Below, in pieces: positions 1-5,509 of a stretch of DNA of 5,509 nucleotides. The position numbers and the translations under genes were made by a program. The notes under the pieces are model-generated. The model had not been told where the DNA came from and did not search any database. It worked only from the letters and a program-made list of their open reading frames with translations. Where the stretch lies: assembly GCA_938045085.1 (NCBI GenBank), contig CALINZ010000244.1, forward strand, positions 1 through 5,509, in the 5' to 3' direction. Every line of letters begins with the position of its first letter. Positions within the stretch are counted from its first letter, which is position 1. This stretch comes from an uncultured Collinsella sp. (GTDB lineage: Bacteria > Actinomycetota > Coriobacteriia > Coriobacteriales > Coriobacteriaceae).

Positions 1-20
1 AACACGGGTGAGCGCGTCGA

Positions 21-644
21 TTACGGGCGCTCCATGTTGGGAACGATGCTGCCTTCGGTCACCGCATGCACGGCAAGACGCATGATGTTGTCGTAGCCGG
101 TCTTGCTCAGGATCTCCGAGATGCGACGCTTAATGGTGCCCTCGCTCATAAACAGCTCGGCCGCGATCTCGCGGCGGCTCTTGCCCTCGCAGGCAAGGCG
201 CAAAATCGATAGCTCGACGTCGTCGAGGGCTGCCGTGCCCGAAAAAATGCTCTCGGGCGGCTTGGGAAACGTGCAATAGCCCGCCAGCGTGGAGCGCATC
301 ACGGCGAACAGCTCGTCGATACCGACGTTTTTGTACACAAAGCTATCGACACCCGCCTCGCGCGCCTGATCGACAAAGGTGATCTCGGGCATGCCCGTCA
401 TGATAATGATGCGGCACCCGGGCATCGCCTCCTTGATGCGCGCCGCCGCCACGATGCCGTTGGAATCGTGCTCGGTGCATACGTCCATCAGTATCATATC
501 CGGGCGCTCCCTAAGCACAACGTCGAGTGCTTCGGAAGCGTCGGCGATCGCGGCAACAACAGTCATATCGGGCTGGTCGCCAACGGAGCGCGCCAGGCTC
601 TCGCGCAGGATGGCCTGGTCTTCGACTATAAGGACGCGGATCAT
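21..644 (-). CDS. NarL/FixJ-family response regulator with LuxR-type HTH
   Basis: This is a cytoplasmic DNA-binding response regulator of 207 residues, a normal length for the family. The receiver domain spans about residues 1-120. It has the acidic pocket E8-D9, the phospho-acceptor D54 at the end of a hydrophobic beta strand (MILMD), T83 in IIIMTG and the conserved lysine K105. A LuxR-type helix-turn-helix lies at about residues 142-195 (LSILRLACEGKSRREIA, then SEGTIKRRISEILSKTG). The start is well supported: AAAGGAG lies six bases before the ATG, and the ATG overlaps the stop of the upstream histidine kinase as ATGA. That makes this kinase the obvious phosphodonor. One oddity is the loop after D54 (VCTEHDSNG), which lacks the usual Met-Pro and is one residue longer than in typical NarL proteins. 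The target promoters are unknown. The stop is TAA; only 20 bases follow in the window and they show nothing. Confidence 0.96.
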   Translation of the reverse strand: MIRVLIVEDQAILRESLARSVGDQPDMTVVAAIADASEALDVVLRERPDMILMDVCTEHDSNGIVAAARIKEAMPGCRIIIMTGMPEITFVDQAREAGVDSFVYKNVGIDELFAVMRSTLAGYCTFPKPPESIFSGTAALDDVELSILRLACEGKSRREIAAELFMSEGTIKRRISEILSKTGYDNIMRLAVHAVTEGSIVPNMERP

Positions 645-2140
645 AAGCTTCTCCTTTGGGACGTGTCGTTGGCGTTAAGCGGAATGGATACCGCAAGCGT
701 AAAGGGCGGGGCGGCGTGGACCTCTAGGCTGCCACCCAAATCTTGCGCGACATGCCTCATACCTGGGATACCCGTTCCCTCGCGATACGATACGGGGGCC
801 GGCGCGCCGTCATTAGAGATGGTCATGCGTGCAATGTCACATCCGTTCGACTCCTCCTGCCACAGGTGCACATGGACCTGGTGGGCCTGCGCGTGCTTGG
901 TGGCGTTGGTCGAGGCCTCGCGGATAATCTGCAAAAAGGCCGCCGCGACACGCGTGTCCTCGGGAAGCGACCCCTCTACATCAATCTGCACGCTCACCAG
1001 GCCAAAGGCATGAATGATATCGCCAAGCTGCTCCGCCGGCTCGCTGTCGCCGCCACTGCGCAGGTCGACGGCGATTGAACGCAGCAGCGGATCGATCTGC
1101 CCGAGTGACTCGTCGTCCAGGCGCCCCTCCTCCAAATAGCGATGGAGGATAGACAGACGCTGACCGATTACATCGTGCACGCGGGCGCGCATGCGCAGAT
1201 AGGCCGCATTATCGGCAACCTTTTTGACCTCTTCGATCTGCGCCTGGAGCTCTTTGCCCGCAAGCTCGAGCAGTCGATTGGCATGCGCCAGGCGGTCATG
1301 GGCATGTGCGTACTCCGTCACGTCCAAGCCGATGATTCGCTCCAAGGGGCGACCCGAAACCATAACGGCATCGCACACAAACAGGCGAATCTCGGAGGGA
1401 GAAACCTCGACCACCGCGCGCGCCTCGCCAAAGCGATCCAGGTCGATTCGAACGCGGTTTTTGCTGCTCTCGGGCATCTGAGCACTGAGCCTTCGAAGGC
1501 CGTTCCACGTGTCGCTCATATCGTGCAAGTCGGTGGGCATGTGAAGCTCAACGAGGTTTTTGCGCATGCAGCGGTTCATGAGCAGCGGACGGCCCCTCGA
1601 GTCCAGATACAGGATGCCCACGGGAATCACGTTGATGGTCTCGATCGTCGAGAACGCGGTGATATCCTCCTGGCGGTTACGGACGTCCATCAAGAGCGCC
1701 GCGATGGAACGGAACAGGAAGAACGCTCCCTCTGCGATAAGGACAACGGTCCACGCCGAGCCCGTGGCAAAAACCACCGGCGGTGTAACGGCGACAACAA
1801 GCAGCAGCTCGACCAGCATGACGGGGCGACGATAGCGCACCATAAGCACCACGCCATAGGCAAAGATTGCGGCATTGAGCCACAGCACTCCGCCCATTGC
1901 CCTGGCGCAAACGTCAAGCGGCGCCACCAGATATGAGCCAGACGACGCGAACAAGATGAGCGCCGAAATAACTAGGTGAAGCACGAGGCTCGCCTCGTAG
2001 GCGCAAACCGCCCTACGGTTATAGGACGAGCGGCGCGATGCGATGAGCGGAACGTGGATCGTCTGCAGGCACGCAGCCAGGGCAAAGACAATATCGAGTG
2101 CAACGATTTGGGGAAGGATGAGCGAAATCTGCATCGTCAC
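641..2140 (-). CDS. Membrane sensor histidine kinase, HisKA_3 (NarL/DesK-like) class
   Basis: The 499-residue product has four to six hydrophobic segments in its first 150 residues (about 11-28, 48-66, 83-101, 107-125, 130-150). A PAS-like cytoplasmic stretch follows at about 160-275, then an alpha-helical linker at about 278-315. The dimerisation/phosphoacceptor helix contains H322-D323 in RVHDVIGQRLS, the H-D-x-x-G-Q pattern of the HisKA_3 group. The ATPase domain has an N box (REASTNATKHA, N412), a D box (SNDG, D444) and a G box (GTGIPGMR, G455-G460). The protein should therefore autophosphorylate on H322 and pass phosphate to the overlapping response regulator. The GTG start at 2140 overlaps the TGA of the membrane-sensor gene upstream (GTGA); an ATG two codons later (2134) is an alternative. 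The stop overlaps the regulator's ATG. The domain order is seen directly, but the PAS-like label is weak. The signal sensed is unknown. Confidence 0.93.
   Translation of the reverse strand: MTMQISLILPQIVALDIVFALAACLQTIHVPLIASRRSSYNRRAVCAYEASLVLHLVISALILFASSGSYLVAPLDVCARAMGGVLWLNAAIFAYGVVLMVRYRRPVMLVELLLVVAVTPPVVFATGSAWTVVLIAEGAFFLFRSIAALLMDVRNRQEDITAFSTIETINVIPVGILYLDSRGRPLLMNRCMRKNLVELHMPTDLHDMSDTWNGLRRLSAQMPESSKNRVRIDLDRFGEARAVVEVSPSEIRLFVCDAVMVSGRPLERIIGLDVTEYAHAHDRLAHANRLLELAGKELQAQIEEVKKVADNAAYLRMRARVHDVIGQRLSILHRYLEEGRLDDESLGQIDPLLRSIAVDLRSGGDSEPAEQLGDIIHAFGLVSVQIDVEGSLPEDTRVAAAFLQIIREASTNATKHAQAHQVHVHLWQEESNGCDIARMTISNDGAPAPVSYREGTGIPGMRHVAQDLGGSLEVHAAPPFTLAVSIPLNANDTSQRRSL
651..657 (-). 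promoter_or_regulatory. Strong Shine-Dalgarno site of the response regulator
   Basis: AAAGGAG sits six bases before the ATG at 644, within the last codons of the histidine kinase. It fixes the regulator's start. Despite the ATGA overlap, ribosomes could also initiate here independently, so the regulator may be made in excess of its kinase. Confidence 0.75.
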
Positions 2141-4026
2141 TCACCCGCCCGCGGCATCAACACGATCATACGCAACTGGCCGGGTTCGCCCTCAAGGCGG
2201 TATGCCACGTTGCGCCCTTGCAGAGCGCTTTCGAGCTCTTGCGCAGCGGGCGTCTGCGAAAGATCTTCATCATCGTTGGAAAAAAGCGTGGCGCGCAGCT
2301 CGACACTGCATCGGTCATGGTCGCCCAAGTGATACATAAGCGCCGGATGGTCGGTGGTGTAGGCAAAAAACGCAAAGTCATACACGCAGTCGTACAGGGC
2401 GCTTACCGTACTGGCGTGCAACGGGCGCCGTATGGCGATAATCGAGGCGCAATCGATATCGATGGTGCGCAGGTCGCTTGCGAGCTCGTTGGCGATGAGC
2501 TGAATGCGGTCGCGATCAAAACCGCTCTCCCCGTGCTGTGCCAACGTGAGCGACCCCTTGCGCTTGCAATAGGCGACGAGCATCTTGGCGCGCTGCAGCA
2601 TGCGGTAACGCTCGTGTGAAGATGTTTCGTCGGTCAACGACGGCAGCGAGCTCAGCAGGTCGTACATCCCTTCGAGCGCGCGAGCAAGCGCCTGGTCCAC
2701 GTCTTGGACCAGCAAGGTCTCGGCTTCTTGATCTGCCAGGTGCGTCTTAAGGTCGTAGTCGGCAGCGAGCAGCTCGTTTTGACGTTGCAGCTCCATGCGA
2801 CGGTGTGCCAGCTCACGGTTAAGCTCGTTGAGCTCCGACACGTCTTGGGCAAGCAGGGCCGATCCGCCCAGCAGTGGAAAGGCACGGTACATCACATCGG
2901 GATCGGACGCCACGGCAAAGGCATGGGCGCGCCCGTGCTCCTGGACCCGCAACTCCTCGCGCACGCCTACCGGCATTGGCTTTGACACCGGCGTGGCATA
3001 AACTTCCTGCAAGTCGCGCGTCATAACCTTTAGGTCGAGCGGCAGGGTATCGAAAATGCCGGCGATATCGTGGTATGACGGAATGACGCCGCAATCGAGG
3101 CAGATTTCCATCGCCACCACGCACAGAACGCAGTAGACAAGCGAAAAATTAAGCCTCCATGCCCAGGGCACGCGCAGCGCATATGAAATGGCAAAGAACG
3201 CGCCGCCCAATAGGACAAGCGCAGCCGTGCCCGAGAAACGCTGAATGCGAAAAGACGAGGACCGTCCTACCAAGATAAAAAAGGCCACAAAGTTAAAGGC
3301 CGTCCACACGAGGACGGCGAAATAACCCCAGCCGTACGCGTAATCGTTGCTCCAGGTGTCGCTTGTACGGTCAAAGTGGAAGACCTGCTGGTGAAAATCG
3401 TTGGTGAGCACAAATCCGATAAGCAGGATAGCCACAATCCACAGCGCAGCGCAGTAGCGGCGACCCAGGCGGTGTTGCTCCAGGCCCGCAAGGCGCAAAC
3501 CACACAACTGGTAGAGCAGCGGAATGAGCGTCATGGGCACGTAGTACAGGTACCACAGCACGGTGGCATAGAACGGCGTGAACGACTTGTACTTGAGAAT
3601 GACTTCGATCATCCACAGGGCGCAGATGGTGGCGATGGCAACAAGACGGCGGCGCAACACATAGTCCAAACAGCGCAGATAGACCGATACGCCCCAGATC
3701 GAAAATGCAATTGCGGCAACAAGCAACGGCAGAGAGCTCGAATGGACGAGCGCATCCACGACCTCTTCGGACACCTCGCTATAGGCGGGCACGGCGTTAG
3801 AAAGTTTGGGGTCGAAGGCGAACAGCAACAGCGCCGGCAAGACTGCCAAAAGCATGAGGAACATCGCGGTGATGACACCGGCGATAGCAAAGACGCGGTG
3901 GCGGTACACCTGATGTGTTATGCCAACAAGGAATCGCGGCATGGCGAAGAGCCTGCCGCCCCTGGGATCCGCCACGGGTGCGGATCGGGCGGCCGCGTGG
4001 CCGATATGTCGCTCGCGGGTACCCAT
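2137..4026 (-). CDS. Kinase-less membrane sensor with histidine-kinase-type 7TM N-terminus
   Basis: From the ATG at 4026 the product has 629 residues. About eight hydrophobic segments lie between residues 45 and 307 (roughly 45-70, 98-116, 126-143, 153-177, 190-207, 231-252, 264-284, 290-307). The segment around 200-235 (LTNDFHQQVF, then YAYGWGYF) and the GVIPSY exit at 313-318 resemble the N-terminal 7TM region of histidine kinases, which usually leads into a PAS domain. After a PAS-like stretch (about 319-395) come a coiled coil (about 395-435) and a helical region. The C-terminus (about 500-625) looks like a worn ATPase fold, with no H box, N box or G box that I can identify. It probably senses a signal and works through the kinase encoded next, whose GTG overlaps this stop. 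The same frame stays open to an ATG at 4113, but that codon lies in the loop of the terminator-like hairpin. An ATG at 3942 is another possible start. No convincing ribosome site precedes 4026. Confidence 0.8.
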   Translation of the reverse strand: MGTRERHIGHAAARSAPVADPRGGRLFAMPRFLVGITHQVYRHRVFAIAGVITAMFLMLLAVLPALLLFAFDPKLSNAVPAYSEVSEEVVDALVHSSSLPLLVAAIAFSIWGVSVYLRCLDYVLRRRLVAIATICALWMIEVILKYKSFTPFYATVLWYLYYVPMTLIPLLYQLCGLRLAGLEQHRLGRRYCAALWIVAILLIGFVLTNDFHQQVFHFDRTSDTWSNDYAYGWGYFAVLVWTAFNFVAFFILVGRSSSFRIQRFSGTAALVLLGGAFFAISYALRVPWAWRLNFSLVYCVLCVVAMEICLDCGVIPSYHDIAGIFDTLPLDLKVMTRDLQEVYATPVSKPMPVGVREELRVQEHGRAHAFAVASDPDVMYRAFPLLGGSALLAQDVSELNELNRELAHRRMELQRQNELLAADYDLKTHLADQEAETLLVQDVDQALARALEGMYDLLSSLPSLTDETSSHERYRMLQRAKMLVAYCKRKGSLTLAQHGESGFDRDRIQLIANELASDLRTIDIDCASIIAIRRPLHASTVSALYDCVYDFAFFAYTTDHPALMYHLGDHDRCSVELRATLFSNDDEDLSQTPAAQELESALQGRNVAYRLEGEPGQLRMIVLMPRAGE

Positions 4027-4035
4027 AGTGCTTTT

Positions 4036-4041
4036 AGTGTA
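4036..4041 (-). promoter_or_regulatory. Candidate -10 element of the three-gene signalling operon
   Basis: TACACT on the minus strand matches the TAnnnT pattern of a -10 box and ends ten bases before the ATG at 4026. A transcript starting about seven bases downstream would be nearly leaderless, which would fit the missing Shine-Dalgarno sequence. No good -35 hexamer sits at 15-18 bases; the region there is CGCTTTTT. The gap between the hairpin at 4093 and the gene is the only sensible place for a promoter, but this exact hexamer is a weak call. Confidence 0.28.
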
Positions 4042-4092
4042 CCGGCAGATGGGTCGAAAAAGCGGGCCGCATGTCCCAAAATCCGCAGACGG

Positions 4093-4130
4093 CAAGGCGC
4101 CCGGCGAGCACATACTCGCCGGGCGCCTTG
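4093..4130 (-). terminator. Perfect 16-bp hairpin, probable terminator after the chimeric glucosidase ORF
   Basis: Arms at 4093-4108 (CAAGGCGCCCGGCGAG) and 4115-4130 are exact reverse complements around a 6-base loop, giving a very stable GC-rich stem. It begins 28 bases after the TAG stop of the gene at 4159 and separates that gene from the signalling operon. On the minus strand the stem is followed by CCGTCTGCGGATTTTGGG, so there is no tight U tract, only TTTT some ten bases later. This could be an intrinsic terminator of the U-poor kind or a 3'-end stabilising hairpin. The ATG at 4113 lies in the loop and is unlikely to be used. Confidence 0.72.
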
Positions 4131-4158
4131 GTTAGGAGGCTACGGTTATCGGGAAAGC

Positions 4159-5127
4159 CTAGGCCAAATCTTCGCCGTTGGTGGCGATAACCTTCTTGTA
4201 CCAGTCGAAGCTCTTCTTTTTGGAGCGCTTGAGGGTGCCGTTGCCCGCATCATCGCGGTCCACATAGATAAAGCCGTAGCGCTTGGACATCTCGCCCGTG
4301 CCGGCAGACACCAGGTCAATCGGGCCCCAGGTGGTGTAGCCCAGCAGGTCAACGCCGTCCTCGGTCACCGCATCGCGCATCGCGGCGATATGCTGGCGCA
4401 GGTAGTCGATACGGTAGTCGTCGTTGATGGAACCATCCTCCTCGACAACATCCTTGGCGCCCAGGCCGTTCTCAACCACAAACAGCGGCTTCTGATAACG
4501 GTCGTACAGGTCGTTGAGCGTAATGCGGAAGCCCAGTGGATCGATGGCCCAGCCCCACTGGCTCTCCTGCAGGTAGGGGTTCTTGGCGCCGGCGAAGGCG
4601 TTGCCCTGGGTGCGCTCGACATCGGGGTTATCGGCACCGGCGGAGCAACGGGTGCTGTAATAGCTAAAGCTGATGAAGTCGACGGTGTTGGCGGCCAGGA
4701 TCTCGCGGTCCTCGTCCGTCATGCCCACATCGATACCCAGACGCTCGAGCTTCTTGACGGCATAGGCCGGGTAGTAGCCACGGCTCTGAACGTCGACGAA
4801 GAAGTAATTGTCCTGATTGTCGAGCTGCGCCTGGCGCACATCGCCCGGACGACAGCTGTAGGGGTAGTAGCTACCTGCGGCGAGCATGCAGCCAATCTTG
4901 ACCTCGGGGTCGATCTCGTGGGCAATCTTGGTTGCCCAAGCGCTGGCAACGAGCTCGTTGTGGGCGGCCAGGTACTCGACAGCCTCCTTGTTCTCGCCCT
5001 CCTCAAAGACCAGCAGCAGCGTCCGCTCGCCGGCGTTGAAGCGCTCGTCCTCCAGCGTCTCCTGAATAAACTTGGTCTTACCGGAATCCAGAAAGCCGGT
5101 AAAGGCATATACGGGAATCTGCACCAT
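4159..5127 (-). CDS. In-frame chimera: CobW/G3E GTPase N-terminus joined to GH1 6-phospho-beta-glucosidase C-terminus
   Basis: The frame encodes 322 residues from two unrelated families. Residues 1 to about 45 begin like a G3E/CobW GTPase: a beta strand (IPVYAFT), the P-loop GFLDSGKT at 11-18, then FIQETLEDERF. From about residue 46 the sequence is a GH1 enzyme of the BglA type: AAHNELVASA, GCMLAAGSYYPYSC (79-92), WGWAIDP (191-197), the nucleophile E219 in VVENG, and the phosphate-site region with S274, K282 and Y284 (SKRYGF). BglA enzymes hydrolyse PTS-imported phospho-beta-glucosides and are usually about 475-480 residues long. Here roughly the first 190-200, with the TxNE acid/base, are missing. 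The GTPase half lacks everything after the first strand/helix, including the CxCC metal motif and the NKxD guanine site. I infer that neither activity survives. The start lies three bases after the upstream CobW stop, with GGGGTG as ribosome site. The ORF is clear; whether the join is biological or an assembly error is not. Confidence 0.85.
   Translation of the reverse strand: MVQIPVYAFTGFLDSGKTKFIQETLEDERFNAGERTLLLVFEEGENKEAVEYLAAHNELVASAWATKIAHEIDPEVKIGCMLAAGSYYPYSCRPGDVRQAQLDNQDNYFFVDVQSRGYYPAYAVKKLERLGIDVGMTDEDREILAANTVDFISFSYYSTRCSAGADNPDVERTQGNAFAGAKNPYLQESQWGWAIDPLGFRITLNDLYDRYQKPLFVVENGLGAKDVVEEDGSINDDYRIDYLRQHIAAMRDAVTEDGVDLLGYTTWGPIDLVSAGTGEMSKRYGFIYVDRDDAGNGTLKRSKKKSFDWYKKVIATNGEDLA
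4993..5010 (-). other. Chimera junction at a probable shared VFEEGE microhomology
   Basis: These 18 bases encode V40-E45 of the chimera. In G3E GTPases of this type the strand after the P-loop helix typically reads like LLLVxEEGE. In BglA-type GH1 enzymes a stretch like FxEGENK precedes the AAHxELVASA helix. The VFEEGE codons would therefore fit both parents in the same reading frame, which is where a short-homology recombination or a k-mer-collapse join would fall. The family motifs are from memory; neither intact parent is visible here. Confidence 0.6.
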
Positions 5128-5130
5128 GTG

Positions 5131-5509
5131 TTACACCCCGAACAGAGCGGCTACGCCCGCTTCATCCAGCTTGGAACCGATGACGCAGAGCTTGCCGGTA
5201 ATATCAGCGCTGCCGGTACGGACGTTGCATTCCTCGGGAACATAGTCAAAGTGAATCCAAGTGCCGTCCGCGGCGGGCAGGATGCCCTTCGCTCTGAGGA
5301 TGGTGCCGTACTTGCCGGAATCCAGCTCATGCAGCGCCGCTTCAATGGCCGCCTTGTCGAACTTCTTGGCGGTCTCAACGCCCCAGGAGGTGAACACCTC
5401 GTCGGCGTGATGATGATGGTGGTGATGCTCATGCTCGTCCTCATCGTCGTCGTGATGATGGTGGCAGCAGTGATGGTCATGCTCATCCTCGTCATCATCG
5501 TGATGGTGA
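5131..5509 (-). CDS. CobW/G3E-family GTPase, C-terminal part with His-rich metal-binding stretch (5' end outside window)
   Basis: The frame is open to the window edge and 125 codons are visible, ending in TAA. The first 35 or so residues are a His/Asp/Glu-rich linker with one CC pair. From about residue 38 the sequence matches the CobW C-terminal domain: FTSWGVET, a helical ALHELDSGKYG, ILRAKGI, then GTWIHFDYVPEE, RTGSADITGKLCVIGSKL and a final ALFGV. Such proteins act in the cytoplasm as GTP-dependent metallochaperones or metal-insertion factors, often for zinc or cobalt, and the His-rich linker is typical of metal-binding members. The GTPase half lies beyond base 5509 and cannot be judged. 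A GTG at 5397 could be mistaken for a start, but the upstream codons clearly continue the protein. The next gene, three bases downstream, also begins as a G3E GTPase, so this was a tandem pair. The metal and client are unknown. Confidence 0.9.
   Translation of the reverse strand, partial: HHHDDDEDEHDHHCCHHHHDDDEDEHEHHHHHHHADEVFTSWGVETAKKFDKAAIEAALHELDSGKYGTILRAKGILPAADGTWIHFDYVPEECNVRTGSADITGKLCVIGSKLDEAGVAALFGV
5134..5139 (-). promoter_or_regulatory. Ribosome-binding site of the second G3E gene, inside the end of the first
   Basis: GGGGTG on the minus strand lies six bases before the ATG at 5127 and overlaps the last codons of the preceding CobW gene, just ahead of its TAA. It supports this start and suggests the two G3E genes were co-transcribed and translationally linked. 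Confidence 0.45.
5413..5508 (-). repeat. Two 16-codon His/Asp/Glu-rich tandem repeats within the CobW gene
   Basis: Two adjacent 48-base units (5508-5461 and 5460-5413) encode HHHDDDEDEHDHHCCH and HHHDDDEDEHEHHHHH. Twelve of the first thirteen residues agree, yet five of those codons differ silently (CAC/CAT and GAT/GAC swaps). The first unit ends with a Cys pair that the second replaces with His. This is a coding repeat and a likely metal-binding tract, not a CRISPR or intergenic satellite. Confidence 0.85.

Noticed and set aside
468..1013. A 181-codon plus-strand frame across the regulator/kinase junction
   Set aside because: It is antisense to two well-supported overlapping genes, has no recognisable domain, and its composition is typical of a shadow frame.
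1142..1936. A 264-codon open frame on the plus strand opposite the histidine kinase
   Set aside because: It is fully antisense to a gene with clear H, N and G boxes. Its product is a His/Arg/Asp-rich string without domain features, as expected from codon bias in a GC-rich gene.
4027..4113. Protein-coding extension of the membrane sensor up to the ATG at 4113
   Set aside because: The start codon lies in the hairpin loop, no ribosome site precedes it, and the 29 added residues have no membrane or domain character. This segment is better explained as terminator plus promoter.
4159..4992. A functional stand-alone 6-phospho-beta-glucosidase
   Set aside because: The N-terminal part of the barrel with the TxNE acid/base is absent from the window, so only a C-terminal fragment is encoded despite good conservation of the remaining motifs.
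5131..5397. A separate small gene starting at the GTG at 5397
   Set aside because: The codons upstream continue without a stop to the window edge and encode the His-rich linker typical of CobW proteins. The GTG is an internal valine.
5398..5509. Low-complexity ATG/GTG-rich run as a CRISPR or non-coding satellite
   Set aside because: In the minus frame it reads as an uninterrupted His/Asp/Glu tract continuous with the CobW C-terminal domain, with silent codon differences between units. There are no spacers.

Overview
The window is a dense, GC-rich bacterial segment with every supported gene on the minus strand, so it reads from high to low coordinates. Gene style points to a gut Coriobacteriia-type actinobacterium, with Collinsella as the best guess: a high-GC genome, overlapping signalling genes, a LuxR/NarL-type regulator with a membrane kinase, a PTS-type 6-phospho-beta-glucosidase, and His-rich CobW-like GTPases. 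The lineage is an inference from style, not a search result.

Region A (5509 to 5131) is the 3' end of a CobW/G3E-family metal-handling GTPase whose 5' part lies outside the window. It contains a twice-repeated His/Asp/Glu-rich metal-binding stretch followed by the CobW C-terminal domain. Three bases after its stop a second G3E gene begins (ATG at 5127) with a clear P-loop. After about 45 codons that frame turns, in frame, into the C-terminal part of a GH1 6-phospho-beta-glucosidase (BglA-like) and ends at 4159. This chimera lacks most of the G domain and all of the N-terminal part of the glucosidase, including the acid/base glutamate. The join falls on a short segment (4993-5010, VFEEGE) that plausibly occurs in both parents. 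It is therefore either a deletion or recombination at microhomology or an assembly mis-join.

Region B (4158 to 4027) is a short intergenic gap. It holds a perfect 16-bp inverted repeat (4093-4130), probably the terminator of the glucosidase transcript, and about 66 bases that probably hold the promoter of the next operon.

Region C (4026 to 21) is a tightly coupled three-gene signalling operon. Its order is a multi-pass membrane protein with a histidine-kinase-type 7TM sensor region but no recognisable kinase motifs, then a membrane sensor histidine kinase of the HisKA_3/NarL class, then a NarL/FixJ-type response regulator. Both junctions are 4-base stop/start overlaps (GTGA at 2137-2140, ATGA at 641-644), which suggests translational coupling and fixed stoichiometry. 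The simplest model is that the kinase-less receptor feeds a signal to the adjacent kinase, which phosphorylates the regulator on Asp54. The target genes and the ligand cannot be read from this window.

The two items most worth following up are the GTPase/glucosidase chimera and the three-component module with its degenerate receptor.
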